Under the pieces are notes generated by a model. It saw only the letters and a list, made by a program, of their open reading frames with translations, was not told where the DNA came from and did not search any database. From contig CAKUUG010000027.1 in assembly GCA_934692665.1 (NCBI GenBank), forward strand, positions 1 to 26,250: DNA of 26,250 nucleotides, read 5' to 3'. The stretch comes from an uncultured Candidatus Melainabacteria bacterium. GTDB lineage: Bacteria > Cyanobacteriota > Vampirovibrionia > Gastranaerophilales > Gastranaerophilaceae. Below are positions 16,158 through 22,887 of this stretch, one piece after another. Both the position numbers and the translations under genes were made by a program. Position 1 is the stretch's first letter; every line of letters begins with the position of its first letter.

Positions 16158-16173
16158 AAACGCAAATTATATT

Positions 16174-16205
16174 TTAAGGGATTATTTTTTAAAATAATCC
16201 CTTAA
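16174..16205. terminator. Bidirectional terminator between kdsA and the 612-aa gene
   Basis: A perfect 15-bp inverted repeat (16174-16188 with 16191-16205, core AAGGGATTATT) with a minimal loop, and AT-rich flanks. It sits between two convergent stops and can end both transcripts. Confidence 0.85.
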
Positions 16206-16212
16206 ATAATTT

Positions 16213-18051
16213 TTACAGAGTACTTGCGTAATCTTTTAGAGATTGAATTATTCTTTCAAAAATTGATGCAATTTCTTTTTCTGATTTTTGACCTTTGCCG
16301 GATATTTTGTACATGCCTTCATCCATTGCTCTTTTGTTGCCATTTTCAATCATTGCTATTGCTTCTTCGACTTCTGCTTTTGGTATTTTTGCTTCTGATG
16401 TTATGCTTCCATTTTCAGGATTTATGGCTAATTGGTACGTATCTTTTTTTTCTTCATACTTGCCGCTTACTATTTTAATTCTTGCATCTTCTTTTGATGG
16501 GTCAACGACAACGTCTCTGCAGTAATGTTTATCATCATGATTAAGGCACAGCTCCATATTACCAGTTTTAGAAAAGTTACCAAAATCAATTGAATCACTG
16601 GTTTCATTTTTATAAAATATGTCCATACTATTACAACCATTCATTTTTTTTGTTGAGAGTTGTTCAGTTACATCATCAAAATAATGATCATTATAGCGTC
16701 TACTTATCTTTGTGCCATTGGGCAAAAATGTAGTATCCTCACTTCTCATTGAACCGCTACTACCATAATCACATGCCTTGATTATTCTTGTAGTACCATC
16801 TTCTTGGAATATTTCCCCTGTACACTTATAAAGATTATTTACAGTTCCTTGTGCTTTATATTTTGCAATTTTTTTACCATCAGGAGAAAATTCTAAAACA
16901 TTATTGTGTAATGTTATTTCCCTATTGCGACTTATAGTTTTAGATATTTTTCCATTTGCATGGAAGATATCGCACTGTTCTTTTATTACTTTTCCATCTT
17001 TATCGTATTGTTGGATTAGAACGCCTTTTTCTCTGCCTACGTTTTCAGTCGGAACCCTGTACATTTTGAACCGTTTTCCATCAATAGTAGATTTTGTGAT
17101 TAGCCCGTTTTCATAGTTAATCAAAATATCTTTTCCGGCTTTGTTTTTTGTTTGCATAGTTCCTGTAAACATTGAGCCATCAGGCAAAATAGCTTTACCT
17201 TTTTTAAGTTCAACACCTTCAATTTCATTGCCATTGCTAAAGAACTTTTTAGCTAAATTTATTGCTTCTTCACTATTTTCTTTTTCCAAAGGAGCTGACA
17301 ATGTTGGTCCAGGAAGAGCCGGAGTTGGAGCTTTTTTAATTATTGAAGTTGAATCAGAAATAATTTTTTGAACTGAATCAGAAGTTTTTTGAGCTATTGG
17401 ATTTTGTTCAGAAATAATTTTTGGATTTGAATCAGAAATATCTAAAACTGCTGGAACTGGAGTTTCTGAAATTGCCTTAGCTTTTGGAGCTGTTTCAGAA
17501 ATATCTGCAGCTTTTGGAGTTACTTGAGCCTTTGGAGCTTTTAGAATTTTTGGTGTTTCCAGATTTTGTTCAGAAATAATTTTTGAAGTCGAATCAGAAA
17601 GAAGAGGATTTGAATCAGGAAGTTCTAAAACTACTGGAATTGGAGTTTCTGGAGTTGCTGGAGCTTTTGAAGCTGGCTGAGCCTTTGGAGTCGTTGGAGT
17701 TGGAGAGACAGGTGATTTTGGAAGAGTTTGTGGAGTTTCGGGAGCTTCAGGTGTCTTTTTAAAGACAGATGTTATATTATTCCACAATTTGTCTGCTTGG
17801 TTTTTTGCTTTGTCACCAAATACACCTTTTTTAGATAGGGCAAAACCGCCAACAACAGTTGCAACTACCCCTGCAGCAATAAGAGCAATTTTTATTGTTT
17901 TCTTTTTATTTTTCTTGCTCAATTCGACAGAATCTGCTTCTTGTTTTATATCAACTTTTGAACAATTGTTATTTTGCGTTGTTTGATTTACAGCAGGAGC
18001 TGTTTGGTTGGTGATTCTTGCTTGTAATAAGGGGCTAATTTGTTGTTGCAT
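16213..18051 (-). CDS. Single-pass membrane protein with Pro-rich stalk and C-terminal repeat domain
   Basis: A 612-residue protein of unknown function. Residues 1-50 are polar (Gln/Asn-rich, then Lys-rich KKNKKKT). A membrane helix follows at 53-72 (IKIALIAAGVVATVVGGFAL). Residues 100-255 are a Pro/Ala/Thr/Ser-rich stalk with an internal duplication: 137-163 (TPIPVVLELPDSNP ... KIISEQN) resembles 196-217. From about 285 short strand-like units with DG/NG turns (LPDGSMFTGTM, SPDGKKIAKY, LPNGTKISRRY) recall MORN-like antigen-repeat proteins. The final 60 residues are helical. It is probably anchored in the inner membrane with the stalk outside (inference from the positive-inside rule). SD AAAAAAGG precedes the ATG. 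Confidence 0.8.
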   Translation of the reverse strand: MQQQISPLLQARITNQTAPAVNQTTQNNNCSKVDIKQEADSVELSKKNKKKTIKIALIAAGVVATVVGGFALSKKGVFGDKAKNQADKLWNNITSVFKKTPEAPETPQTLPKSPVSPTPTTPKAQPASKAPATPETPIPVVLELPDSNPLLSDSTSKIISEQNLETPKILKAPKAQVTPKAADISETAPKAKAISETPVPAVLDISDSNPKIISEQNPIAQKTSDSVQKIISDSTSIIKKAPTPALPGPTLSAPLEKENSEEAINLAKKFFSNGNEIEGVELKKGKAILPDGSMFTGTMQTKNKAGKDILINYENGLITKSTIDGKRFKMYRVPTENVGREKGVLIQQYDKDGKVIKEQCDIFHANGKISKTISRNREITLHNNVLEFSPDGKKIAKYKAQGTVNNLYKCTGEIFQEDGTTRIIKACDYGSSGSMRSEDTTFLPNGTKISRRYNDHYFDDVTEQLSTKKMNGCNSMDIFYKNETSDSIDFGNFSKTGNMELCLNHDDKHYCRDVVVDPSKEDARIKIVSGKYEEKKDTYQLAINPENGSITSEAKIPKAEVEEAIAMIENGNKRAMDEGMYKISGKGQKSEKEIASIFERIIQSLKDYASTL

Positions 18052-18075
18052 TATTTATACCTTTTTTAAAATTCT

Positions 18076-18104
18076 TTTATAATAAACAAAACAACTGAAA
18101 ACAA
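18076..18104 (-). promoter_or_regulatory. Promoter of the 612-aa gene
   Basis: On the minus strand TTGTTT (18104-18099), a 17-nt spacer and TATAAA (18081-18076), giving a short leader with the SD. Confidence 0.5.
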
Positions 18105-18134
18105 AAAATTGCCATTTTCAAAAATTTTTAAATA

Positions 18135-18166
18135 AAAAACCGCCTTAACTAAATAAAGCGGTTTTT
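18135..18166. terminator. Terminator downstream of fabI
   Basis: A 9-bp stem AAAAACCGC (18135-18143) with GCGGTTTTT (18158-18166), a loop of about 14 nt that can pair further, and long T runs on either strand. It is placed to end the minus-strand fabI transcript before the next promoter. Confidence 0.75.
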
Positions 18167-18187
18167 ATTTTTTTCAATTTAAAATGA

Positions 18188-18991
18188 TTAAAATTGGATT
18201 TGTGCCATTTCATCTAAAGAAGCAAAAACTTCGCTTGCACCACAATCTACAAACTGTACTTGTGCCGTTACTGCACTAGACAAATCAGACAACAAATACA
18301 AACCTGCTTTTCCTACTTCTTCAACATCCGGTGTACGTTTCAATGGAGCTTTCAAAGCGTTTGCTTTTAGCATTCTGTCGAAACCGCCAATACCTTTTGC
18401 AGCCATAGTTTTGATAGGTCCTGCAGATAAACAGTTGCATCTGATATTATATTTGCCCAAATCTGCTGCAATAAATCTCATAGAAGATTCAAGAGCTGCT
18501 TTTGCAACGCCCATAATGTTGTAGTTTGCAACAACTTTTGTTGCACCTAGATATGTAAGAGCAAGAATTGAACCGCCACCTGATTTTTCCATTTGTGGTT
18601 GAGCATATTTTGCAATAGTTACAAGAGAATAAGCACTAACATGCATTGCTGTATCCCAGCCTTCTCTTGTTACTGTATAAAAATCGCCTTGCAAATCTTC
18701 TTTGTTTGCAAATGCAACAGCATGAACTACAAAGTCCAATTTGTCGTATATTTTTGCATATTCTTCAAAAACTTTTTTAATGTCTTCGTCTTTTGTCACG
18801 TCACATTCGATACACATTTTTGCATTCATTGATTCTGCGATTGGACGAACTCTTTTTTCCATAACTTCTGAAGCATAAGTAAATGCAATTTCTGCACCTT
18901 GAGCGTGCAATTGTTCTGCGATTGCATTTGCTATACCGAATTTATTAGAAACGCCAAAGATAATACCTTTTTTGCCTGTCATTAACCCCAT
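18188..18991 (-). CDS. fabI: Enoyl-[acyl-carrier-protein] reductase (FabI type)
   Basis: A 267-residue short-chain-dehydrogenase-type enoyl-ACP reductase, the last step of each fatty acid elongation cycle. The atypical NAD-binding loop GVSNKFGIA (14-22) is the FabI form of the Rossmann glycine motif. The catalytic pair is Tyr and Lys in YNIMGVAK (Y-x6-K, about 159-166), preceded by LTYLGATK. CDVTKDEDI and HAVAFA (about 64-72 and 91-96) are also typical. Full length. The ATG at 18991 has AAAGGAG at a good distance. The gene follows prfB but has its own promoter in the 64-nt gap. Confidence 0.96.
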   Translation of the reverse strand: MGLMTGKKGIIFGVSNKFGIANAIAEQLHAQGAEIAFTYASEVMEKRVRPIAESMNAKMCIECDVTKDEDIKKVFEEYAKIYDKLDFVVHAVAFANKEDLQGDFYTVTREGWDTAMHVSAYSLVTIAKYAQPQMEKSGGGSILALTYLGATKVVANYNIMGVAKAALESSMRFIAADLGKYNIRCNCLSAGPIKTMAAKGIGGFDRMLKANALKAPLKRTPDVEEVGKAGLYLLSDLSSAVTAQVQFVDCGASEVFASLDEMAQIQF

Positions 18992-19021
18992 AAAATAACT
19001 CCTTTTTTTGATTATAGACTA

Positions 19022-19050
19022 ATTATACATAAAAATTTTAAAAAAGTAAA
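19022..19050 (-). promoter_or_regulatory. Promoter of fabI
   Basis: On the minus strand TTTACT (19050-19045), a 17-nt spacer and TATAAT (19027-19022), giving a leader of about 24 nt with AAAGGAG. A second TATAAT at 19016-19011 could be an alternative. Confidence 0.6.
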
Positions 19051-19055
19051 AACAA

Positions 19056-20165
19056 CTATTTTACTTTTGCTTTTTCTCTCAAATAACTTTCAATAAAACC
19101 ATCTATTTCGCCGTTCATGACGCTTTCGACGTTTGCTGTTTCAAAACCTGTTCTGTGGTCTTTTACCATTTTGTATGGGTGAAAAACGTAGCTTCTTATT
19201 TGTGAGCCAAAATTCACATCCATAACAGAGCCTTTTAATTTTCCCATTTTTTCTTCGTATTCGGCTTGTTTTATTGCAAGAAGTTTTGATGCCAGCATTT
19301 GCATTGCTGTTTCTTTGTTTTGCAATTGAGAACGTTGTTGTTGACATTTTACAACTATACCCGATGGGATGTGTTTTATTCTGACAGCGGTTTCTACTTT
19401 GTTAACGTTTTGGCCACCTGCACCACCTGAACGCATTGTGTCGACTTCTAGGTCTTCTTGTCTGATTTCTATTTTGTCTTCAAAATTTTCAATAACAGGA
19501 GAAACCTCTAAAGAAGCAAAACTTGTCTGTCTTTTTCCGTTGGCATTAAAAGGTGAAATTCTAACAAGCCTATGCACGCCTTTTTCGGCTTTTGAATAGC
19601 CATAAGCATACATTCCTTCCAGTTTTATTGTTGCTGATTTTATTCCTGCTTCATCACCTTCTGATTTGTCTAATAGTTCTGTTTTGTAACCTTTTAGCTG
19701 TGCCCATCTCAAATACATTCTTAATAACATATCTGCCCAGTCTTGTGCATCTGTTCCGCCTGCACCTGCTGTTATTGTGAGAATAGCGTCGTTTTTGTCA
19801 TATTCTCCATTGAGCATATTTTCGAGGTCGAATTTGTCGAATTCTTTTTCCAGATTTTTTAGATTGTCAAAACTTTCTTTGATTAAATTTTCGTCGCTCA
19901 ATTCGAGTGCGACTTCTGTATCTTCTAACATACTTTGCCAAGAAGAAAGATTGTCTAATTTTGATTTTATTTCTTTTTGGGATTTCAAGAGTCTAGAAGA
20001 CAATTCTGTATTTTGCCAGATGTTTTCTTGTTTTAGTTCTTCGTTAATTTTTGAAAGATTGTCAAAAAGCGAATCTTTATCAGATTGCTTTTCTATCGCC
20101 AAATATCTATCTTTTAGTGCAGATAGAAGTTGTTTTGTGTTTTCGATTAAAAAATTTTCTTCCAT
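19056..20165 (-). CDS. prfB: Peptide chain release factor 2, no programmed frameshift
   Basis: A 369-residue RF2 that terminates translation at UAA and UGA. SPF (in ISPFNANGKR, domain 2) is the RF2 stop-recognition tripeptide and GGQ (SGGAGGQNVNKVE) is the peptidyl-hydrolysis motif. AGAGGTDAQDWADMLLRMY is characteristic of RF2. The N-terminal coiled region is continuous from the ATG: there is no in-frame UGA and no CTTTGAC slip site where most bacteria have the autoregulatory +1 frameshift (about codon 25). No SD precedes the ATG; TAAAAT lies 6 nt upstream. The stop is TAG, which RF2 does not read. Confidence 0.97.
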   Translation of the reverse strand: MEENFLIENTKQLLSALKDRYLAIEKQSDKDSLFDNLSKINEELKQENIWQNTELSSRLLKSQKEIKSKLDNLSSWQSMLEDTEVALELSDENLIKESFDNLKNLEKEFDKFDLENMLNGEYDKNDAILTITAGAGGTDAQDWADMLLRMYLRWAQLKGYKTELLDKSEGDEAGIKSATIKLEGMYAYGYSKAEKGVHRLVRISPFNANGKRQTSFASLEVSPVIENFEDKIEIRQEDLEVDTMRSGGAGGQNVNKVETAVRIKHIPSGIVVKCQQQRSQLQNKETAMQMLASKLLAIKQAEYEEKMGKLKGSVMDVNFGSQIRSYVFHPYKMVKDHRTGFETANVESVMNGEIDGFIESYLREKAKVK

Positions 20166-20171
20166 AGGGTC

Positions 20172-20200
20172 ATTTTACTATAAAAATAATTTCAACTAAA
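20172..20200 (-). promoter_or_regulatory. Promoter of prfB, leaderless spacing
   Basis: On the minus strand TTTAGT (20200-20195), a 17-nt spacer and TAAAAT (20177-20172), then 6 nt to the ATG at 20165. The expected start coincides with the start codon, and there is no SD. Confidence 0.5.
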
Positions 20201-20221
20201 TGTACTACTATTTGTAGATGA

Positions 20222-20249
20222 TTGAAAGAAAAAGAAAAAAATATATAAT
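20222..20249 (+). promoter_or_regulatory. Strong promoter, leaderless spacing, of the 37-aa ORF
   Basis: TTGAAA (20222-20227), a 16-nt spacer and TATAAT (20244-20249), then exactly 6 nt to the ATG at 20256. It is one of the best-matching promoters in the window. Confidence 0.65.
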
Positions 20250-20255
20250 TCAACT

Positions 20256-20369
20256 ATGTTAAAAATGACTTTAGAAATTTGGAACAATTTGCACAGTGCT
20301 ATTAGGACTTGGATTGTTATTAGTACTTGTGGTGTTGTGTTGATGTACGGTGTAATGTTCTGCATGTAG
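20256..20369 (+). CDS. Putative 37-aa membrane microprotein
   Basis: A short ORF reading MLKMTLEIWNNLHSAIRTW then a hydrophobic tail of about 18 residues (IVISTCGVVLMYGVMFCM), stop TAG. It would be a small single-pass protein. Support comes from the near-consensus promoter whose predicted start is the A of the ATG, and from amphipathic-then-hydrophobic composition. The N-terminal EIWNN recurs at the start of the next gene. No family known. The alternative is that the transcript is a small RNA or the leader of the 602-aa gene 42 nt downstream. Confidence 0.45.
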   Translation: MLKMTLEIWNNLHSAIRTWIVISTCGVVLMYGVMFCM

Positions 20370-20411
20370 TTTGTTAAGAAAAATTAATTTTTTTAGCAAT
20401 AAATTTCCTTT

Positions 20412-22220
20412 ATGTTTCTTTATTTAAGTATGGAAATATGGAATAATTACAAAGACTATCGCAAAAATAAGCCATCATACAGCGATTGGAAAGACGAACG
20501 CGATTTACAAGAAGCAAAACGTATTGCTTACCTAAAGAAAAACGGCATTGACCCAAAAGCCCAAAAAACAGACATCGAAAGAGCAAAAGCTGTTTTGAAT
20601 GCAGTCGATGTTATGGATGAATATTCTCAAACAAAAGCTGAGAATATGGAATTTGCTGTGCAAGGTTTAACGCAAACTGCAACTTCGGTTTCCAGTATAG
20701 TGGGTGGCGGAATAGCATGTTTGAGTTTATTAAACAAAAATGTTATGAACGCTGTAGAATCGTTTTTAGATGCAAAAACGAAAAATCCAAAGTTATCTCC
20801 TCATCTTCTTGTTCCTGTAGCTTTGTTTTTAGCACCTGTTGTTGCAACTACTATTTTTATGAGTGCTTATAGTGCAAAACAAGAAACAAAAGCTTCCAGA
20901 CTAGGTAGAGCAGAGGCTATGAAAACAAAACTCGATTCTGTAAAACAATTTGCGGTTTTGAATGATGAACAAGAAAAACAAGTAAATGAAAGAGCAAAAA
21001 ATATAGATGTAACAGATAGAGAAATTAAAGAACAAAACCGAGTAAATAAAGGACTCGGAATAATAAATTCGCTAAAAAATATGCGTGATAATGACTTTGA
21101 TAATATGAAAAATCTAATCGAAGTAAACAAACAATTTGAAAAAGAAGAACAAAATGTAAACGAAAACCAACCACTAACAGCTGAACAAATTGAAGAAGCA
21201 AAAAAAGATAAACAACTGGTTCAAAATTTGGTTGAAAAAATTGACATAGCGTCCCAAGATTATGCAGAAGATGTAGAACTTGCAACAGGTACTTTGCAAA
21301 CAGTAGCAGGGGCTTCGAGTGGGGCTTTGGGTTTCCTTGTAAAATTTCTTTTGAGTAAAACTAAACTCGCTGCAAGCACATCCAATAAAATCTCAGCAGC
21401 AGTAGGTGTTATTGCTCTGGTTGGAATTGCCGGATGGGCCACGAAAATACAAAAAAATGCTTCTCGTGTTGCTCGTTTCAAAGTTAAACAAGACTTTTTA
21501 AATAATCCGGAAAAACTTATTTATGTAGATGACGAAAAAGCCAAAAACGAAACCGCTGTAAAAGTTGAAAAACAAAAGAAAAAAGGTTTCTTTGAAAATT
21601 TAAAAGAAATAGTTAAAAATAACAACGAATACAAACAATATCAAAAACAATACCAAAAAGAACAAATCCAAAAATCAAAAGCTCGTGAAGAAATAGAAAT
21701 CACTCCTGAACAAGAAAAACGAGCAAAACAATTGCAAAACAATGTATTCAAAATGTTTAATAAAGTTGATGAAAAATCCCAAACTTATTCTGAATCAACA
21801 GAAGCATTGGGAGAAAGTGTAGTCGGGTTCATCGGGGCATTTGCAGGGTTGCCCGGTATGTTTGGCATTATAAAAAATGTGATGCAAATTGCTGACAATA
21901 CTGCAACAGGAAAAACATACATAAAAGCAGTTATTTCTACTGCTCTTGCTATAATTCCGCCGGTTTTAATTAATATTTTGGTTACAAAAGAACAAAAATC
22001 CGCATCAAAAGTTGCTGATATGATGGCAATAAAAGAACTTGATGATTATAGGAATTTTGCCGATTATTCAAAAGACAATCAAACTTCTAAAACTCAAAAT
22101 AAAGACAATATCAACCAAAGCAACAAAACCCAAACAACAACTTCTGCAAATCGTGTTGTAGATGAAATTTTGAAACGTCGCAATCAAAATAATACCCAAA
22201 CAGCCAACCTCGTTGGCTAA
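20412..22220 (+). CDS. Membrane protein made of three two-helix modules, unknown
   Basis: A 602-residue protein; I do not recognise the family. After a charged N-terminus (EIWNNYKDYRKNKPSYSDWK) it contains three related modules at about 55-180, 256-362 and 430-550. Each begins with a charged helix (ERAKAV, AEQIEEAKK, PEQEKRAKQ). An SQ-x-(Y/K)-(A/S)-E motif follows (SQTKAEN, SQDYAED, SQTYSES), then two hydrophobic helices, then a basic AS motif (KASRLGR, NASRVAR, SASKVAD). Six membrane helices are predicted, with long Lys/Gln/Glu-rich coils between modules and an Asn/Gln/Thr-rich C-terminus. The start is uncertain: ATG 20412 or 20430, neither with an SD. A hairpin overlaps its stop. Confidence 0.8.
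   Translation: MFLYLSMEIWNNYKDYRKNKPSYSDWKDERDLQEAKRIAYLKKNGIDPKAQKTDIERAKAVLNAVDVMDEYSQTKAENMEFAVQGLTQTATSVSSIVGGGIACLSLLNKNVMNAVESFLDAKTKNPKLSPHLLVPVALFLAPVVATTIFMSAYSAKQETKASRLGRAEAMKTKLDSVKQFAVLNDEQEKQVNERAKNIDVTDREIKEQNRVNKGLGIINSLKNMRDNDFDNMKNLIEVNKQFEKEEQNVNENQPLTAEQIEEAKKDKQLVQNLVEKIDIASQDYAEDVELATGTLQTVAGASSGALGFLVKFLLSKTKLAASTSNKISAAVGVIALVGIAGWATKIQKNASRVARFKVKQDFLNNPEKLIYVDDEKAKNETAVKVEKQKKKGFFENLKEIVKNNNEYKQYQKQYQKEQIQKSKAREEIEITPEQEKRAKQLQNNVFKMFNKVDEKSQTYSESTEALGESVVGFIGAFAGLPGMFGIIKNVMQIADNTATGKTYIKAVISTALAIIPPVLINILVTKEQKSASKVADMMAIKELDDYRNFADYSKDNQTSKTQNKDNINQSNKTQTTTSANRVVDEILKRRNQNNTQTANLVG
22202..22218 (+). terminator. Hairpin over the stop codon of the 602-aa gene
   Basis: AGCCAAC (22202-22208), loop CTC, GTTGGCT (22212-22218): a perfect 7-bp stem reaching the first base of the TAA, followed after 8 nt by a run of seven T. 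It may be a weak terminator or a 3' stabilising hairpin. Confidence 0.4.
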
Positions 22221-22254
22221 TTAAAAGTTTTTTTGTTGCATTTAACCTTTTAAT

Positions 22255-22842
22255 ATGAAAAAACATTTTATTATTTTAGGGTTAGGGCTTTTACTTGGGG
22301 GCAGTTTTGTATCTGCTGCTACTTATTATGATTATACTCCGTATTCACCATACAGAAGTACAATAAATCACTATAATTACCCAAATTACTACAGATACAA
22401 TACGTACAATCCTTACAACAATTTCAATTACAACAGGTGCTATAGGTGCAATAGCTACAATCCTTATTATGCAGTGAGGACTGTAAATCCGTATTATTAT
22501 AGACCATATTTCGATAATATGAACTATAGTAATGTTTCAAAATTGAAACAAAGACAAAGAATGAAAAAATTAAAAAGGAAACTAAAAAATCAAATATCGT
22601 GGTTTAACAACAAAAACAACGGTTCTTTGACAGGATACAGTCTTCCTGTGAACAAAAATATTTTAAATAATGACCCTTATCAACATATTCGTCCGATGAC
22701 TCCTTCTCCTACTTGTAACACAGATTTGTGGAACAGTGGCAATGGAACAGGTGGAAAACACTCAGGAATCAATTCTAGAGGCAGTTTGAACGACAATAGA
22801 CAAACAGGGGCGACATCCGGTGTTACGATAATTTATGATTAA
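22255..22842 (+). CDS. Secreted Tyr/Asn-rich small protein
   Basis: A 195-residue protein with a signal peptide (MKKHFIILGLGLLLGGSFVSA). Residues 22-92 are dominated by Tyr, Asn, Pro and Arg (YYDYTPYSPYRS, YNPYNNFNYN) and include CYRC (62-65). A strongly basic helix follows (LKQRQRMKKLKRKLKNQ, about 97-113), then a Gly/Ser/Asn-rich C-terminus with one further Cys. There is no known domain. The composition suggests an extracellular, possibly cross-linked or polysaccharide/nucleic-acid-binding, matrix or surface protein; this is inference. The start ATG has no SD. The gene follows the 602-aa gene by 34 nt. Confidence 0.75.
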   Translation: MKKHFIILGLGLLLGGSFVSAATYYDYTPYSPYRSTINHYNYPNYYRYNTYNPYNNFNYNRCYRCNSYNPYYAVRTVNPYYYRPYFDNMNYSNVSKLKQRQRMKKLKRKLKNQISWFNNKNNGSLTGYSLPVNKNILNNDPYQHIRPMTPSPTCNTDLWNSGNGTGGKHSGINSRGSLNDNRQTGATSGVTIIYD

Positions 22843-22860
22843 ATGACTTCGTGGTAAAAT
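22833..22860 (+). promoter_or_regulatory. Possible promoter of the methionine gamma-lyase-family gene
   Basis: TTATGA (22833-22838), a 16-nt spacer and TAAAAT (22855-22860). The -35 overlaps the end of the preceding gene. The leader would be about 20 nt and contains AAGGAT. Confidence 0.35.
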
Positions 22861-22887
22861 TGTCTTAAAAAAAGGATTTAAAAGACA

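Noticed and set aside
18137..18166. Inverted repeat near 18150 as an attachment site or small RNA.
   Set aside because: Stem plus T run and position after fabI are fully explained by a terminator.
19777..20199. Plus-strand open frame of 140 codons antisense to the start of prfB.
   Set aside because: Ser/Phe/Leu-rich composition typical of the reverse of a Glu/Lys/Asp-rich coding strand; no ribosome site.
11452..20210. The 10-mer GTACTACTAT occurs near 11454 and near 20202, both upstream of genes, and partly resembles a cyanobacterial LexA box.
   Set aside because: Flanks differ, the palindromic half-sites of a LexA box are missing, and a single shared 10-mer pair is expected by chance in a sequence this AT-rich.
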